From Azolla caroliniana (Eukaryota > Polypodiophyta): a stretch of 64,000 nt of DNA. The notes under the pieces were generated by a model. The model had not been told where the DNA came from. It was given only the letters and a program-made list of their open reading frames with translations, and did not search any database. Below are positions 20,601-30,110 of the stretch, in pieces (position 1 is the first letter of the stretch; every line of letters begins with the position of its first letter). The translations under genes were made by a program, and so were the position numbers. The stretch spans positions 11,222,001-11,286,000 of the forward strand of contig JBHGNT010000016.1 in assembly GCA_043228905.1 (NCBI GenBank). Direction: 5' to 3'.

Positions 20601-23600
20601 GCAAAGAGCTACGATAAACGACCAGCAGTTAATATGGTGGTTCCGGAAGTGGCGGATTTACAGCAAGTAACCACACGGTCGAAAGGCATGGCCAAAGAGT
20701 GGGAAACACAAGAGGCCATACGAAAGCAGGCGACGGAATGGGTGAAGGAAGCCAATGAGAGGAACGTCGCGGACGCGGAACGGCAAAAGGCAAATACCAT
20801 AGGGAGTGCCGGCGGTAGCCACCCAGAAAACGAGACATGGCAAGCACTGCAAGAATGTCAGATCACATTGCCATTAGGAAGACTCTTACAGCTCGTGCCG
20901 CGATTTACGGAAGGGCAAAAAACGGTCATGACAGACGGTATAGCCCCACCGGCACCAGTCCTTTTCTCGAATCCGGAGGAGGGACCGACGGTGGTGGACA
21001 CAAGTAGTCCGGTGATTACAGCTATTGTCAAAGGGCACGAACTTCCCGGCACAGTAATCGATGGAGGTTCCGGGGTGAACGTAATAAGCCTCCGCACGTG
21101 TGATGCCTTGGGTATACATGAATGGGAGCCATGTCCGTTCTGGCTACGGATGGCGGATACGAGCTCTGTACGGCCAACGGGCTTAATACGGAAACTGGAA
21201 GTCACCATAGGAGGCCACACATTTCACATCTCGGCTGTAGTGCTGCAGCTACAGGCGCAAGGCGCGTACCCACTGTTGCTGGGCAGACCATGGTTGAAAA
21301 CAGCACACATCAAGCAAAATTGGCGGAAAAATATGATTACCTTCCGGCGCGGAAAAGCCAAGGTCCGGGTTCCAACACAACCACGGACGAGCAACGGTAA
21401 GGAATGCACACCGCTATATGCGGAATGCGTGAACATGCTTGAAGGGTTGGCAGACGACGAAGAAGCCCAGTACTTGGAGGAACACCCAAAGATCGTACCA
21501 CTCTTCGAGATTGACGTGGCTGAAGCCGTAGCGCCATACTTGCCGCAACGGGACGAAACTGAAGCCGAACCAGACAAAGATGCGATTCGGGAATTACGGC
21601 AAGCACAGGAAGCGTTGGAACGGGAAATGGCCGTTTCCCAACGGGTAAAAACATCCCAGCTCGACGAAGTGAACCTAGGAAGCAAGGACGAATCAAAGCC
21701 GGTACACATCGCCAAAGAAATGAAGCCGGAAGATAAAGCGGCGATGATCAAACTTCTCACGGAGTTTCGCGACGTATTCGCCTGGTCATACGAGGACATG
21801 CGAGGGCTGGACCCTCAATTATATCAGCATCAGATCCACTTAGGCAAGGACGCGAAACCAGTGGCGCAACGACGTTACCGAATGAACCCCAACTACGCCG
21901 CCAAAGTGAAGGAGGAAATCGACAAACTCCTAAGAGTGGGCTTCATCCGGCCGGTAAAGAAAGCGACGTGGCTGAGCCCCATCGTCGTCGTCCCAAAGAA
22001 GAACGGTAAAATCCGCGTGTGTGTAGATTACAGGAAATTAAATGCAGCCACAGTTACGGATGCATTCCCTCTTCCGTTCACGGATGGAGTACTGGATGCC
22101 GTCGCCGGCCATGAAGTTTATAGCTTTCTAGACGGGTTCAGCGGTTACAATCAAATCCGGATGCACCCGGACGACCAGGAGAAGACAGCGTTCGTCACCG
22201 AATGGGGGGTGTTTGTGGCCGAAGTCATGATGTTCGGCCTAAAAACGGCACCAGCAACGTTCCAGCGAATCATCATGGAGATCTTCGGCGAATATATTCC
22301 TGCCTTCATGCAAGTTTTCCTGGATGATTTTGCAGTCTATAGCCGGGGAAAAGACCATTTGCAGCACCTACGGTTATGCCTTGAAAAGTGTAGGTTATAC
22401 CGGCTAAGCTTAAACCCAGCAAAATGCATCTTTGGAGTTTCAAGTGGAATATTGTTGGGACACATTGTAAGTAAGGAGGGCATTGCGGTCGACCCGGACA
22501 AAGTAAACGCGATACTAGGGGCACCGGCGCCAAAAACGGCCAAAGCACTAAGCCGATTCTTAGGACAGATCCGGTGGCACAGCCGGATGCTCCGTCACTT
22601 GGCTGACTTGGCTACACCATTACACACCGCGGTACATCGGACACCGTTCCAATGGACAGATACGGAGGATAAGGCATACAATGCCCTGAAGGTACTTTTG
22701 TCGCAAGCACCCGTCGTGCAGCCTCCGGATTGGAGCAAGGAATTTCACGTGTTCGTTGACGCGTCCGACATCGCTATTGGCAGCGCCTTAATGCAACTTA
22801 CGGAGCCTAAATGGTACCGGCCGGTCTATTACGCCAGCCGGAAGCTGTCCCAAGCGGAGAAGAACTATTCGACGACGGAACGGGAGGCCCTGGGCATGAT
22901 CTACAGTGTCACAAAGTTTCGGCATTACCTATTGGGAAGGAAGTTCTCCTTTCATGTGGATCACTCGGCGCTCCTGTACTTAGTGTCCAAGGCGTCCCTA
23001 ACCGGTAAGTTGGCCCGTTGGACCTTGCTGTTGCAGGAGTTCGAATTCGAGATCTTCCACCGGCCCGGTATCCAGCATGCCGTAGCAGACTATCTGAGCC
23101 GGTTAGAGTCCGGAGAAGCAGGCGACGGAGTAGCGGATGAATTTCCGGACGCAGAGTTATTCCGTATCACCCCGGAAACGGCAGCGGACGACACGGTGGC
23201 ATCAGAAGATAGGTGGCTGACAAACATGCACCAGTTCCTAAGCACGGGCCTGCCACCGGAGGAAATGAACCGGGACGAGAGGAAACGACTGGCGGTGCAG
23301 AGCCGCAATTTCTGTCTGTTACGGGACACTCTCTACCACAAAGGAGCAGATGGAATATGGAGACGGGCAGTCCGTAGTGACGAGAAAGAAGTAATCTTAC
23401 GGGAAGCACACTGTGGGGTTGCCGGAGGACACTATGCCGGGGAAGCGACGGCAAGGAAAGTATGGCAGAGCGGCTTATGGTGGCCCACGACGTTAAAAGA
23501 CGCCGTCAAGTATGCTAAGGAATGCGACCTATGCCAACGAATGGGCCAGCCTACGGAGCAAGCACGGATGCCACACCAACCGGTACTTCCACTAGAGCCA

Positions 23601-24515
23601 TTCCAGAAGTGGGGGTTGGATTTTGTCGGACCGTTCAAGCCACCGGCAATGTGAACAGCAAAATTCCTGTACGAGAACATTTGGTGCCGATATGGATGTC
23701 TGATTGAATTAATCAGCGACCAAGGAGGGCACTTCCTCGGCCAGGTAGTGGAAAGCTTAACAACGTTCTATGCCGTGGTCCATAAACGGAGCACACCGTA
23801 CTACCCACAAGCGAACGGGTTAGCAGAGTCCACCAACAAAACGCTGCAGAACATTCTCCGCAAAATCGTCAATGAAAACCGGACGGACTGGGATACAAAG
23901 CTCCATAGCACGCTATGGGCGTACCGAACGGCATACAAAACAAGTATCCGGACAACGCCGTTCCGGCTAGCGTTCGGCTTAGAGGCGGTCATGTCGGTGG
24001 AATTTCAGGTACCAAGCTTACGGATCCAACTACGGGAGCGGCTGAATGAAAAGGAGTCAGAGGAAATGCGGCTAGCAGCACTATTCGAACTGGAGGAGCA
24101 ACGGCTGGCCAACATCCTACACATGGAACTGGAGCAACGACGACGGAAAGCGTTCGTTGATCGTCACCGGAAAGGTAATGAGAAGATGTTCGAAATCGGA
24201 AAGCCGGTGCTAGTATTCCAAACAAGGATGGGCAAGATGCCGGGTAAACTCCGGTTTAGATGGACCGGCCCGTATTGGCTGACACGGGAATACAACGGGT
24301 CCTATCAGATAGGGACACTTGTCGGTGAAGTACTAGGCAAGTGGGTGAACGGATTTAGACTAAAGCCCTATAAAGGACCGATGCCAAGTAACCCGTTTAT
24401 GCCGCCCACCGGCACTATACCGGGAACGGTACGGCTGGAAGAAAAAGACGACGGGGAAGACACGGCAACCCGTAAGGAAAACGGTAAGGGTCCAAAGGGA
24501 CCTACGGATGTGTAA
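20601..24515 (+). pseudogene. pol: Gypsy D pol: protease, reverse transcriptase, RNase H, integrase
   Basis: Continues the gag frame. Protease: GTVIDGGSGVNVISLRTC near 21050-21100. Reverse transcriptase: VVVPKKNGKIRVCVDYRKLN, FLDGFSGYNQIRMHPDDQEK and catalytic VFLDDFAVYS near 22315. RNase H: FHVFVDASDIAIGSALMQ and FSFHVDHSALLYLVSKASLT. Integrase: HHCC region (AGGHYAGEATARKVW; CDLCQRMGQPTEQARMPHQP), then GPFKPPAM and a TGA at 23652. Comparison with Gypsy C shows that about 30 codons, including the IIVATDY segment with the first catalytic Asp, are deleted here; the frame resumes in phase with TAKFLYENIWCRYGC, SDQGGHF and ANGLAESTNK. Otherwise the frame is open for 1006 codons upstream and 255 codons from 23748. 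Confidence 0.95.
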
Positions 24516-24887
24516 GATCACATACCGTCAAAAAAAAATAAAAATAAAAATAAAAAAAAATCATTAAAAATCGAGGTATGAACGGACGTGAAAGCAAGGA
24601 GCGAAAAGGTACGAAGTGGGCATTTAAGAGCCGCCATGTTACTTAATACTAAATTGGTACACGACGTGTGCATGCTCGAAAAAGGCGCCAAAACGCATAG
24701 AGAAAAAGAAGAGCGCATGGAGACCTTCTTTTTTCGCGAGCCAAGAAGCACAGAAGCACCAAGGCAGTGGAAGCTTAGCAAACGCGAACCTGCACTCAGA
24801 GAACCCCCGCGTTCAGAACGCTCTCTCTCTCGCTCTCACTCTCATCACCACTCTACCTCGCCATCTTTCCTCGACCTCGAAGCAGAC
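24516..24887 (+). other. Spacer between Gypsy D pol and third frame
   Basis: Begins with an A-rich tract (about 24530-24560, runs of aaaaataaaaat) and then a leader that is open in the third-frame phase from ATG 24588. I prefer ATG 24888 as the start because homology with Gypsy C begins there. The A-rich tract may separate pol termination from a second transcript or an internal ribosome entry, which is inference only. Confidence 0.5.
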
Positions 24888-27530
24888 ATGGAACCACAAA
24901 CGCTGTCGGAAGCGGCCAGGAAATGGTTCAGGCAACACGGACTGGAGGGGTTCTTGGCCATCATGGAGGCACCGCCGCACAGAGAAGCCGACCGGGTCAT
25001 CAAGGAGCTCGCCACAGAGGTCATCACCGAGGAAGCGATCCGTGCGCTAATAGGCCTTCCGGAGGGAGGTATCTTTCAGATCGATAACCCAACCTCGGAG
25101 CAACTCATCCGATATTTCGGTGAGTACTCTGTTGCCGGCAAAGGCTATCGAACGCAGGGCGGCGAAGATCCGCTATTCAGGGAGATAGCTCGAGTGCTCC
25201 ATGAGTACGGCCACGTGTACCCTCGACCCCCTGTCATGCCAAAAAACCGGGCAGGGATGATCATAGCCACCTATGAAGGGATCAAGGTGGACTGGCCGGT
25301 GTTGATTGCAGACGGTTTGTGCACGGCAATCGACATGGTACGAGGAAAGGACGGCAAGGAGGGCCGGAAGCTGTGGCACGCCGTAGCTCAGTGGATAACA
25401 TTGCTCGTGCCGCCGGTCGAGACCGTTCAGCCAAAGAAGCGGCCAAGAGTATCGGAAGGAAGCACCTCGAAGCCGGCGTCCAAACGACAGCAGCTGCTGG
25501 CGTCGAAGGCGACGAAAGGGAAGAAACGGCTCTCAGAACCGGAGGAGGTGTCACCGGCCCGACCCGTTAAGATAACCATACGGCGACCGGGACAGAAGGA
25601 ACCGGAACCCTTGACGGCACAGAAACATGCCGTTACACAGGAAGAGGAAACGGAGGAGCCAGAAGAGCACCTCCAAAGACGGTCAAGAAGTAGGACCGCC
25701 GAGACAGGGGGGGAGCGGTCGTACCCGCGAGAGGCAGAAACGCCCCCAACTCAACCTGAGCAAACCACAAGGGAGGAACCGGAACCGGTGCGTAGGGAAC
25801 CGGCCTTGTCAACTTCTATAGAAGAAGTCATTCCAACGGCTCCGGAGACGGCGAGAACCGGAACTCAACAGCCGGCGAGCCCAGCCAGCACACACGGCGG
25901 CCAAGGAGTAGAACCAGAACGGCAGATGCAGGCACTCAGGCCAGAAAATTCCACAGTGAACCAGCCGACCCAACCAGTACAGCAGCAAGGCACCAGTAGC
26001 ATGTGGCTACGGTGGGTAGGCGAGCAAATCGCCGGAGCGGTCGAGTATATAGAGGCGGAGGAGAGAGCGCACCAGGAACGGTTGCTCGTCACAACCGTAG
26101 ATCTAGAGACGGCCCGGTCCAGAATCCGGAGCCTTGAACAAGACTTGGACAGGGTCACAAGGGAAATGGCTCAATTGGCTTTGACAACACAAGTCCAAGC
26201 ACCGGTGACTCCGGGCAATGTACAGAATAAGGCGTCAGATCAACCTGTACATAGCAACCAGACCCCGGCAACGGAAACCGTTCCGGAGAGAAATGCGGCA
26301 CAAGCCCAAGAGCTGGCGGATTTAAAGGATGAGCTAGCTGCCCAAGAAGCGTTGAGGAGCCGCGAAAGAGAATTGAAGACGGCAGCGGAGGCAGAACTCA
26401 AAAAGACTGCTGAGAATCTACGCTGGGCCGAGGAGAGCTTACGGAAAGGCCACCAAGCGTACGACCGGCTCAAGGAGGAGAAGGAGAAAATGCTGCAAGA
26501 GAAGGAGAGGCTCCGGAGAAACGCCGAAACAGAAGTAGAGCGCCTGAAAGAGGAACTCCGGCAGGTAAAGGACCGGGAGGACCGAAACCATCGCCAGATC
26601 AACGGCAAGCTCAAACAAAAAACGGAGGAATTTGAGCAATTGCACCGGGAGTATAAACGGTTGCAAACGGAGCACAAGGAACGGACAGATGAGCTCCGGC
26701 AAGCAGTTGATCGGACCGCAACCGCATTCGCCAAGGAACAAGCGGAAACCAGAAGACGGTTGGAAGAGGCGGAGAAGGTTCGGACAGAGCTCCTCAGGCA
26801 ACAGCAGGCGGAAAAAGAAAGAGCGGCGGAGGTACTGCAGAGGCTGCAAACGACATATCAAGGGCAGCTGACGCGCTACAGAGAGCAGGCGGAGGATACA
26901 GCTAATCTCATCAAGCAGTTGAAGGAGGAGCGACAAGTTGTGGAAAGCAGAGCGCAAATGGGAGCAAGTCGCATCCAGGATATCATGCGGGCCTGGTTGA
27001 ACCAGACCAAGAGCTTGATTGACAACGGGTCCGTCAAATGGTGGACCAAGTGGGCCACGAATGCGGCGGAACTCCAATTGCTCCGGGCCGACGTAGAGAA
27101 CCGGCGGAAGGAGGGAGATGATTGCTATATGCTGAATTCCGAAGACTTCACCGGCATAAGAGATGAGTTGGCCGAAGACTTTCAAGCCTTGGCGGAGGAC
27201 CAACTAGAGCAAGTCCGGCAGCTTGTAGCTCAGCTGGACGACGACAGGCTGGAGGCGCAGATCCAGTTTGAAAGCTATGAGAGGTCCCGGATCCGGGAAG
27301 AGAAAGCACGAGAACCGGTTACGGTCAACCTCAGTGATGAGGAACCGGTACTGGAAGGAGACCGGACCGGAAGCAGTCAAACGGAGATGCCGGAGTCAGA
27401 GAATAGAGAAACAAACGGAGCAGCCGCCGAGCAGCCGCCTATAGAGCAGCCGGAACAGCCTCAGTCCCAACCGCAACCACAGCAGCAGCAGCAGCAAGCA
27501 CAACCGCAACAACCACAACCGGAAGAATAA
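24888..27530 (+). CDS. Gypsy D third reading frame: conserved N-terminal domain plus long coiled coil, function unknown
   Basis: Open for 880 codons from ATG 24888 (also open upstream to 24588). Residues about 8-190 form a compact domain matching Gypsy C: RKWFRQHGLEGFLAIMEAP, FGEYSVAGKGYRTQGG (25116-25163), FREIARVLHEYGHVY and MPKNRAGMIIATYEG. Next comes a charged, Pro-rich region with basic stretches such as KKRPRVSEG, then from about residue 390 an almost continuous heptad-like coiled coil of Glu, Lys, Arg, Gln and Leu, a short WWTKWATNAAELQLLRADVE segment, and a Gln/Pro-rich tail. No signal peptide or membrane span. The TAA at 27528 is probably a C-to-T change, because a further 15 codons in phase end at 27578 with DILDSLGEQ, like the Gypsy C terminus EDILDILEEE. 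I do not recognise a known family. Confidence 0.85.
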   Translation: MEPQTLSEAARKWFRQHGLEGFLAIMEAPPHREADRVIKELATEVITEEAIRALIGLPEGGIFQIDNPTSEQLIRYFGEYSVAGKGYRTQGGEDPLFREIARVLHEYGHVYPRPPVMPKNRAGMIIATYEGIKVDWPVLIADGLCTAIDMVRGKDGKEGRKLWHAVAQWITLLVPPVETVQPKKRPRVSEGSTSKPASKRQQLLASKATKGKKRLSEPEEVSPARPVKITIRRPGQKEPEPLTAQKHAVTQEEETEEPEEHLQRRSRSRTAETGGERSYPREAETPPTQPEQTTREEPEPVRREPALSTSIEEVIPTAPETARTGTQQPASPASTHGGQGVEPERQMQALRPENSTVNQPTQPVQQQGTSSMWLRWVGEQIAGAVEYIEAEERAHQERLLVTTVDLETARSRIRSLEQDLDRVTREMAQLALTTQVQAPVTPGNVQNKASDQPVHSNQTPATETVPERNAAQAQELADLKDELAAQEALRSRERELKTAAEAELKKTAENLRWAEESLRKGHQAYDRLKEEKEKMLQEKERLRRNAETEVERLKEELRQVKDREDRNHRQINGKLKQKTEEFEQLHREYKRLQTEHKERTDELRQAVDRTATAFAKEQAETRRRLEEAEKVRTELLRQQQAEKERAAEVLQRLQTTYQGQLTRYREQAEDTANLIKQLKEERQVVESRAQMGASRIQDIMRAWLNQTKSLIDNGSVKWWTKWATNAAELQLLRADVENRRKEGDDCYMLNSEDFTGIRDELAEDFQALAEDQLEQVRQLVAQLDDDRLEAQIQFESYERSRIREEKAREPVTVNLSDEEPVLEGDRTGSSQTEMPESENRETNGAAAEQPPIEQPEQPQSQPQPQQQQQQAQPQQPQPEE

Positions 27531-27593
27531 TTGGAAACTCTGGAACAAGATATTTTGGACAGTTTGGGTGAACAATGAAGGGGCCGAGAAGGG

Positions 27594-27630
27594 TTCGACG
27601 TACAAGGTACTGTCCCACGGGCGTGCCATG
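27594..27630 (+). other. Gypsy D 3' internal terminal motif
   Basis: Reads ttcgacgtacaaggtactg then tcccacgggcgtgccatg up to the LTR start. It is shared with the non-autonomous element and Gypsy C. A purine-rich run (gaaggggccgagaaggg, 27578-27594) lies just upstream but not adjacent to the LTR, so plus-strand priming may use an unusual site. Confidence 0.7.
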
Positions 27631-28053
27631 TGTTACCGGCCGGCAAGGAGTCCAAAATACGGAGTGAAGGAATTAATTATATATGGTTGTAAATGAGCAT
27701 AGTGTGGACGGACGGACTGGAAACGGTATGCCGTTCCAGATCCAGACGGATCCCGAATAGGTGCGATAGGCACCGTTTTGTACTACGGGCCGGAAACCTA
27801 TTTAAAGGCCCGGACCCCATTGTAATGGCAGCGGATAATTAATAGAGCTTATGATGTTTATACTTCTGTCTTGATTTCCGTTCTGTAATTACTGTTATAT
27901 CTTACGCGTGTAATTAACCAAAGCACTCTAATCGTGTAACCTACCTACGTAAGTCGGTGTAATCGTTGAATCTTAATCCTATGCCGTAATCACCCTTTGG
28001 TGAAGTGTCTCCGTGACACCTTGTGTTAGGCCTTGTCCGGCTAGAGTGTAACA
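27631..28053 (+). repeat. Gypsy D 3' LTR (423 bp)
   Basis: Same ends as the 5' LTR. It differs by gatccagacgg for gatccggacgg, ggcccggacc for ggcctggacc, and an extra ctac in acctacctacgtaag. Confidence 0.95.
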
Positions 28054-28189
28054 AGCAGCAACTCTAAACAGTTTGCCCTAAGTCATATTTATACACATAT
28101 GACTTTCGGGCTATTTACAAATATAGCCTCAAGGGCCCTTGGCAAACATATTCACAAATATGTCCCCGCATCCGGATCTCTCTCCGGGT

Positions 28190-28330
28190 ACATTCGTCAT
28201 CCGGCTCCGTAGCCGGGGTCTTCATCATCCGGATCCGGAACCGGGGTCTTCATCATCCGGATTCGGAACCGGGGTCTTCATCATCCGCATCCAGAACCGG
28301 GGTCTTCATCATCCGGATCCGGAACCAAAA
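28190..28330. repeat. 28-bp minisatellite inside the Copia-like solo LTR
   Basis: About four to five imperfect copies of a 28-base unit containing ccggggtcttcatcat followed by ccggatccggaa. There are no spacers between copies, so it is a tandem repeat. Confidence 0.85.
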
Positions 28331-28610
28331 CCGGGCTTGCCGTCATTCATCTCCGGACATCCCATCCGGAGGGACCGAAATCCCAACAATCCGATCTCCA
28401 TCGGTTGTTGTTTCGGTAACGGTTGTCGTCCCGACGGTAATCGTCGTCATGGCACCGTCTATCCGGCGATCGGGGTCGTTGGTTACCCTAGTTCCGGTAG
28501 GATTGTCGCTCGTCCTAACGAGAGTATGTATCCCTAGTCTTGATCTGGCGAACCGGGGCCGTCGTTGTGCGGTTGAGCATATTGTATTCACAATGCTCGA
28601 CAGTGTGAGA

Positions 28611-29504
28611 TCAGGACTGGCAGATCGGACACTGTGGCCGGTGACGACATTCGAGGGCCAGATGGCCTGATCCCGAGCAAACTGTGCATTGGAGGGCTTG
28701 GCGGAAGCGATTGTCCTCCTGGGGAAGGGCGCTTTGTAGTGAACTCATAGTGAAAGTTGTGCTTTGCTGAGTCCGATCGAGGGCGAGGACGCGCGCTATG
28801 ACTTGCTCGATCATTTGGTTGGCAAAATTAGTAAGTGCGAGAGTCGTCCGTAGAGGCTCCCGTAGGCTAGACAGGAATGCGTTCGGAATGTGTTGTGCAG
28901 AGACATCGTCGGCCACTTGTCTGTAGAGATCCCGGAACCGGATTGTGAACTGTGCGACCGTCTCGTGTGGTTCTTGTCGCATGGAAAAGAATTGTCGGAG
29001 CAATTCTCGTTTGGGCACCTCACGATGGAACAATTCTAGGAACTGCGTGTGAACGTCGTGGAAGGTGACAAACTCCCCTGTGTCGAGGCCAGAATACCAT
29101 CTCACAGCTAGTCCATCAAGGGATAGCGTAAACTCGGCAATTTTTGAAGCCTCGATTTCGGTAGGCGAGAGTCGCTGTGTTGAGTGGTTGGCCTGCCAGG
29201 TGGACACAAAGGCACGGATGTGCGACTCCGCGTCGGGGTTGTCAGTGTATCGTGGGTAAGGATACGCCATGGTATCGAATTCGGGGTCTTCCGGTAAAAC
29301 CGGAAAAGGGTTAGGGTTAGGGTGAGTGACCTCTGGAGGGCTTGGTGGAGAGGTTGGTGTGGACTCAACTCGCGACCAAGTAGCAGGTGGCGAGGATTGC
29401 AACCGGTGAGCCTCCGATATTTCTTGGAAAGACTGATCCGTGACCGCCGAGTCGGAAGTTCCTTCGACTGGCTTAGGGCGTCGGGCGGGTGGCCGAGACC
29501 TCAT
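28611..29504 (-). pseudogene. gag: Gypsy C gag N-terminal part
   Basis: Open for 297 codons from ATG 29504, which lies about 70 bases inside the primer site. The capsid region reads PYPRYTDNPDAESHIRAFVS, RWYSGLDTGEFVTFHDVHTQ and FFSMRQEPHETVAQFTIRFR, followed by SSLREPLRTTLALTNF and the first zinc knuckle CTVCSGSGHLALEC near 28625-28665. The text then runs into the split linker. Gag of Gypsy D aligns through the same landmarks. Confidence 0.92.
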
Positions 29505-29574
29505 GGTGCGAGAGGGCGCCGTAACGGCGGCTGTTGGTTACCTTCAATGAAGTTCGTTGTGCACTCACAGCTGT

Positions 29575-29593
29575 AACCGGGCGTGCCAAATTG
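29575..29593 (-). other. Gypsy C primer-binding site
   Basis: On the minus strand the bases directly inside the LTR read caatttggcacgcccggtt. The ttggcacgcccg core recurs inverted at the opposite end of the element (9521-9532) and in the non-autonomous element. Confidence 0.7.
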
Positions 29594-30026
29594 TGTTACC
29601 CGTTCCTTTGGGTGAACACCTTCGATAGATCTACGGCTATCGGTCTTCAAGGGCGTGGTACGTGAAGGCTCGTAACAGAGGCGTCGAGAGAGAGACAGGG
29701 CTTAGAGAGAAAACACTAGCGAGGTCTTGATAGACGTGGGCGGCGTTGAACTCATAGGTATGGATCAAAGCACAGACTCATGGAGCAAAATGGGCACAAA
29801 TCAAATATATTACTATGACAGAAAAGATTACAGAACACGGCCTATGGCCGGTGACCTTACAAGTTTATCTAGTTACGAAGGACTAAGCTAGTGCTTCCGC
29901 CTATATTTTTCTTCTCTCCCTCTCTGAGGTACTGGTCCTCGTTTAAATAACTTTTCCCCTAATACATAGCCGAGCCGTCGGCGTTTGCCAATTTCCTAAT
30001 TTTACATTTCTATCCTCTGGACAACA
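29594..30026 (-). repeat. Gypsy C 5' LTR (433 bp)
   Basis: TGTTACCCGTTCC...CCTCTGGACAACA on the plus strand. It aligns with 9034-9520 with many substitutions and indels. The right-hand flank is agatt; the left partner of the target site is lost. Confidence 0.88.
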
Positions 30027-30110
30027 AGATTAAAATTGTAATCTAGGTTTACGGGGAGGTAACCCCAACTATTAGTATACATAGGAAGAATAGCCCTTTT
30101 ACAGGGAGTT

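Larger units (their letters stand above)
18310..28053 (+). mobile_element. Gypsy D, young Ty3/Gypsy element with a third reading frame
   Basis: 9.7 kb bounded by nearly identical LTRs (18310-18728 and 27631-28053) and a 5-bp target site, atcag on the left and agcag on the right (one mismatch). Interior: primer site, one gag-pol reading frame (18780-24515), spacer, third frame (24888-27530 or 27578), 3' terminal motif. It inserted into the Copia solo LTR. By eye the LTRs differ by two substitutions and one 4-bp indel. The integrase has lost its first catalytic Asp through a deletion, and four premature stops are present, so this copy is not autonomous. Confidence 0.95.
17926..28388 (-). mobile_element. 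Copia-like solo LTR inserted in Gypsy C and itself split by Gypsy D
   Basis: The two outer parts (17926-18309 and 28054-28388) together form about 0.71 kb that starts TGTTAAAC and ends CCCAACA. Perfect 5-bp target-site copies atccg flank it at 17921-17925 and 28389-28393. No gag or pol is present apart from the nested Gypsy D. The phrase tacgtggaaaaccctaagtg / aaaaccacggg is typical of plant Copia LTRs in minus orientation. It holds a CT microsatellite (about 18193-18246) and a 28-bp minisatellite. Confidence 0.88.
9034..30026 (-). mobile_element. Gypsy C, Ty3/Gypsy (Athila/Tat-like) element split by nested insertions
   Basis: Minus strand, right to left: 5' LTR (29594-30026), primer site, gag (29504-28611), then 10.5 kb of nested insertion (17926-28388), a duplicated gag linker, second zinc knuckle, protease, reverse transcriptase, RNase H, integrase, a 0.5-kb spacer, a third reading frame (12747-9637), terminal motif and 3' LTR (9520-9034). 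Subtracting the insertion gives about 10.5 kb. Protease before reverse transcriptase before integrase places it in Ty3/Gypsy; the DGGS protease and FLDD reverse transcriptase motifs and the extra downstream frame suggest the Athila/Tat side. LTRs are clearly diverged, so it is older than Gypsy D. Confidence 0.9.

Noticed and set aside
26439-27203. 254-codon minus-strand frame rich in Leu and Arg
   Set aside because: It is the antisense shadow of the Gypsy D coiled coil, whose Glu/Lys/Gln codons give few stops on the other strand.
24888-27530. Envelope protein of an Athila-type element
   Set aside because: No signal peptide or transmembrane segment; the sequence is a soluble domain plus coiled coil.
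28190-28330. CRISPR-like regular repeat
   Set aside because: Units are contiguous with no spacers, and the context is a plant LTR; it is a minisatellite.
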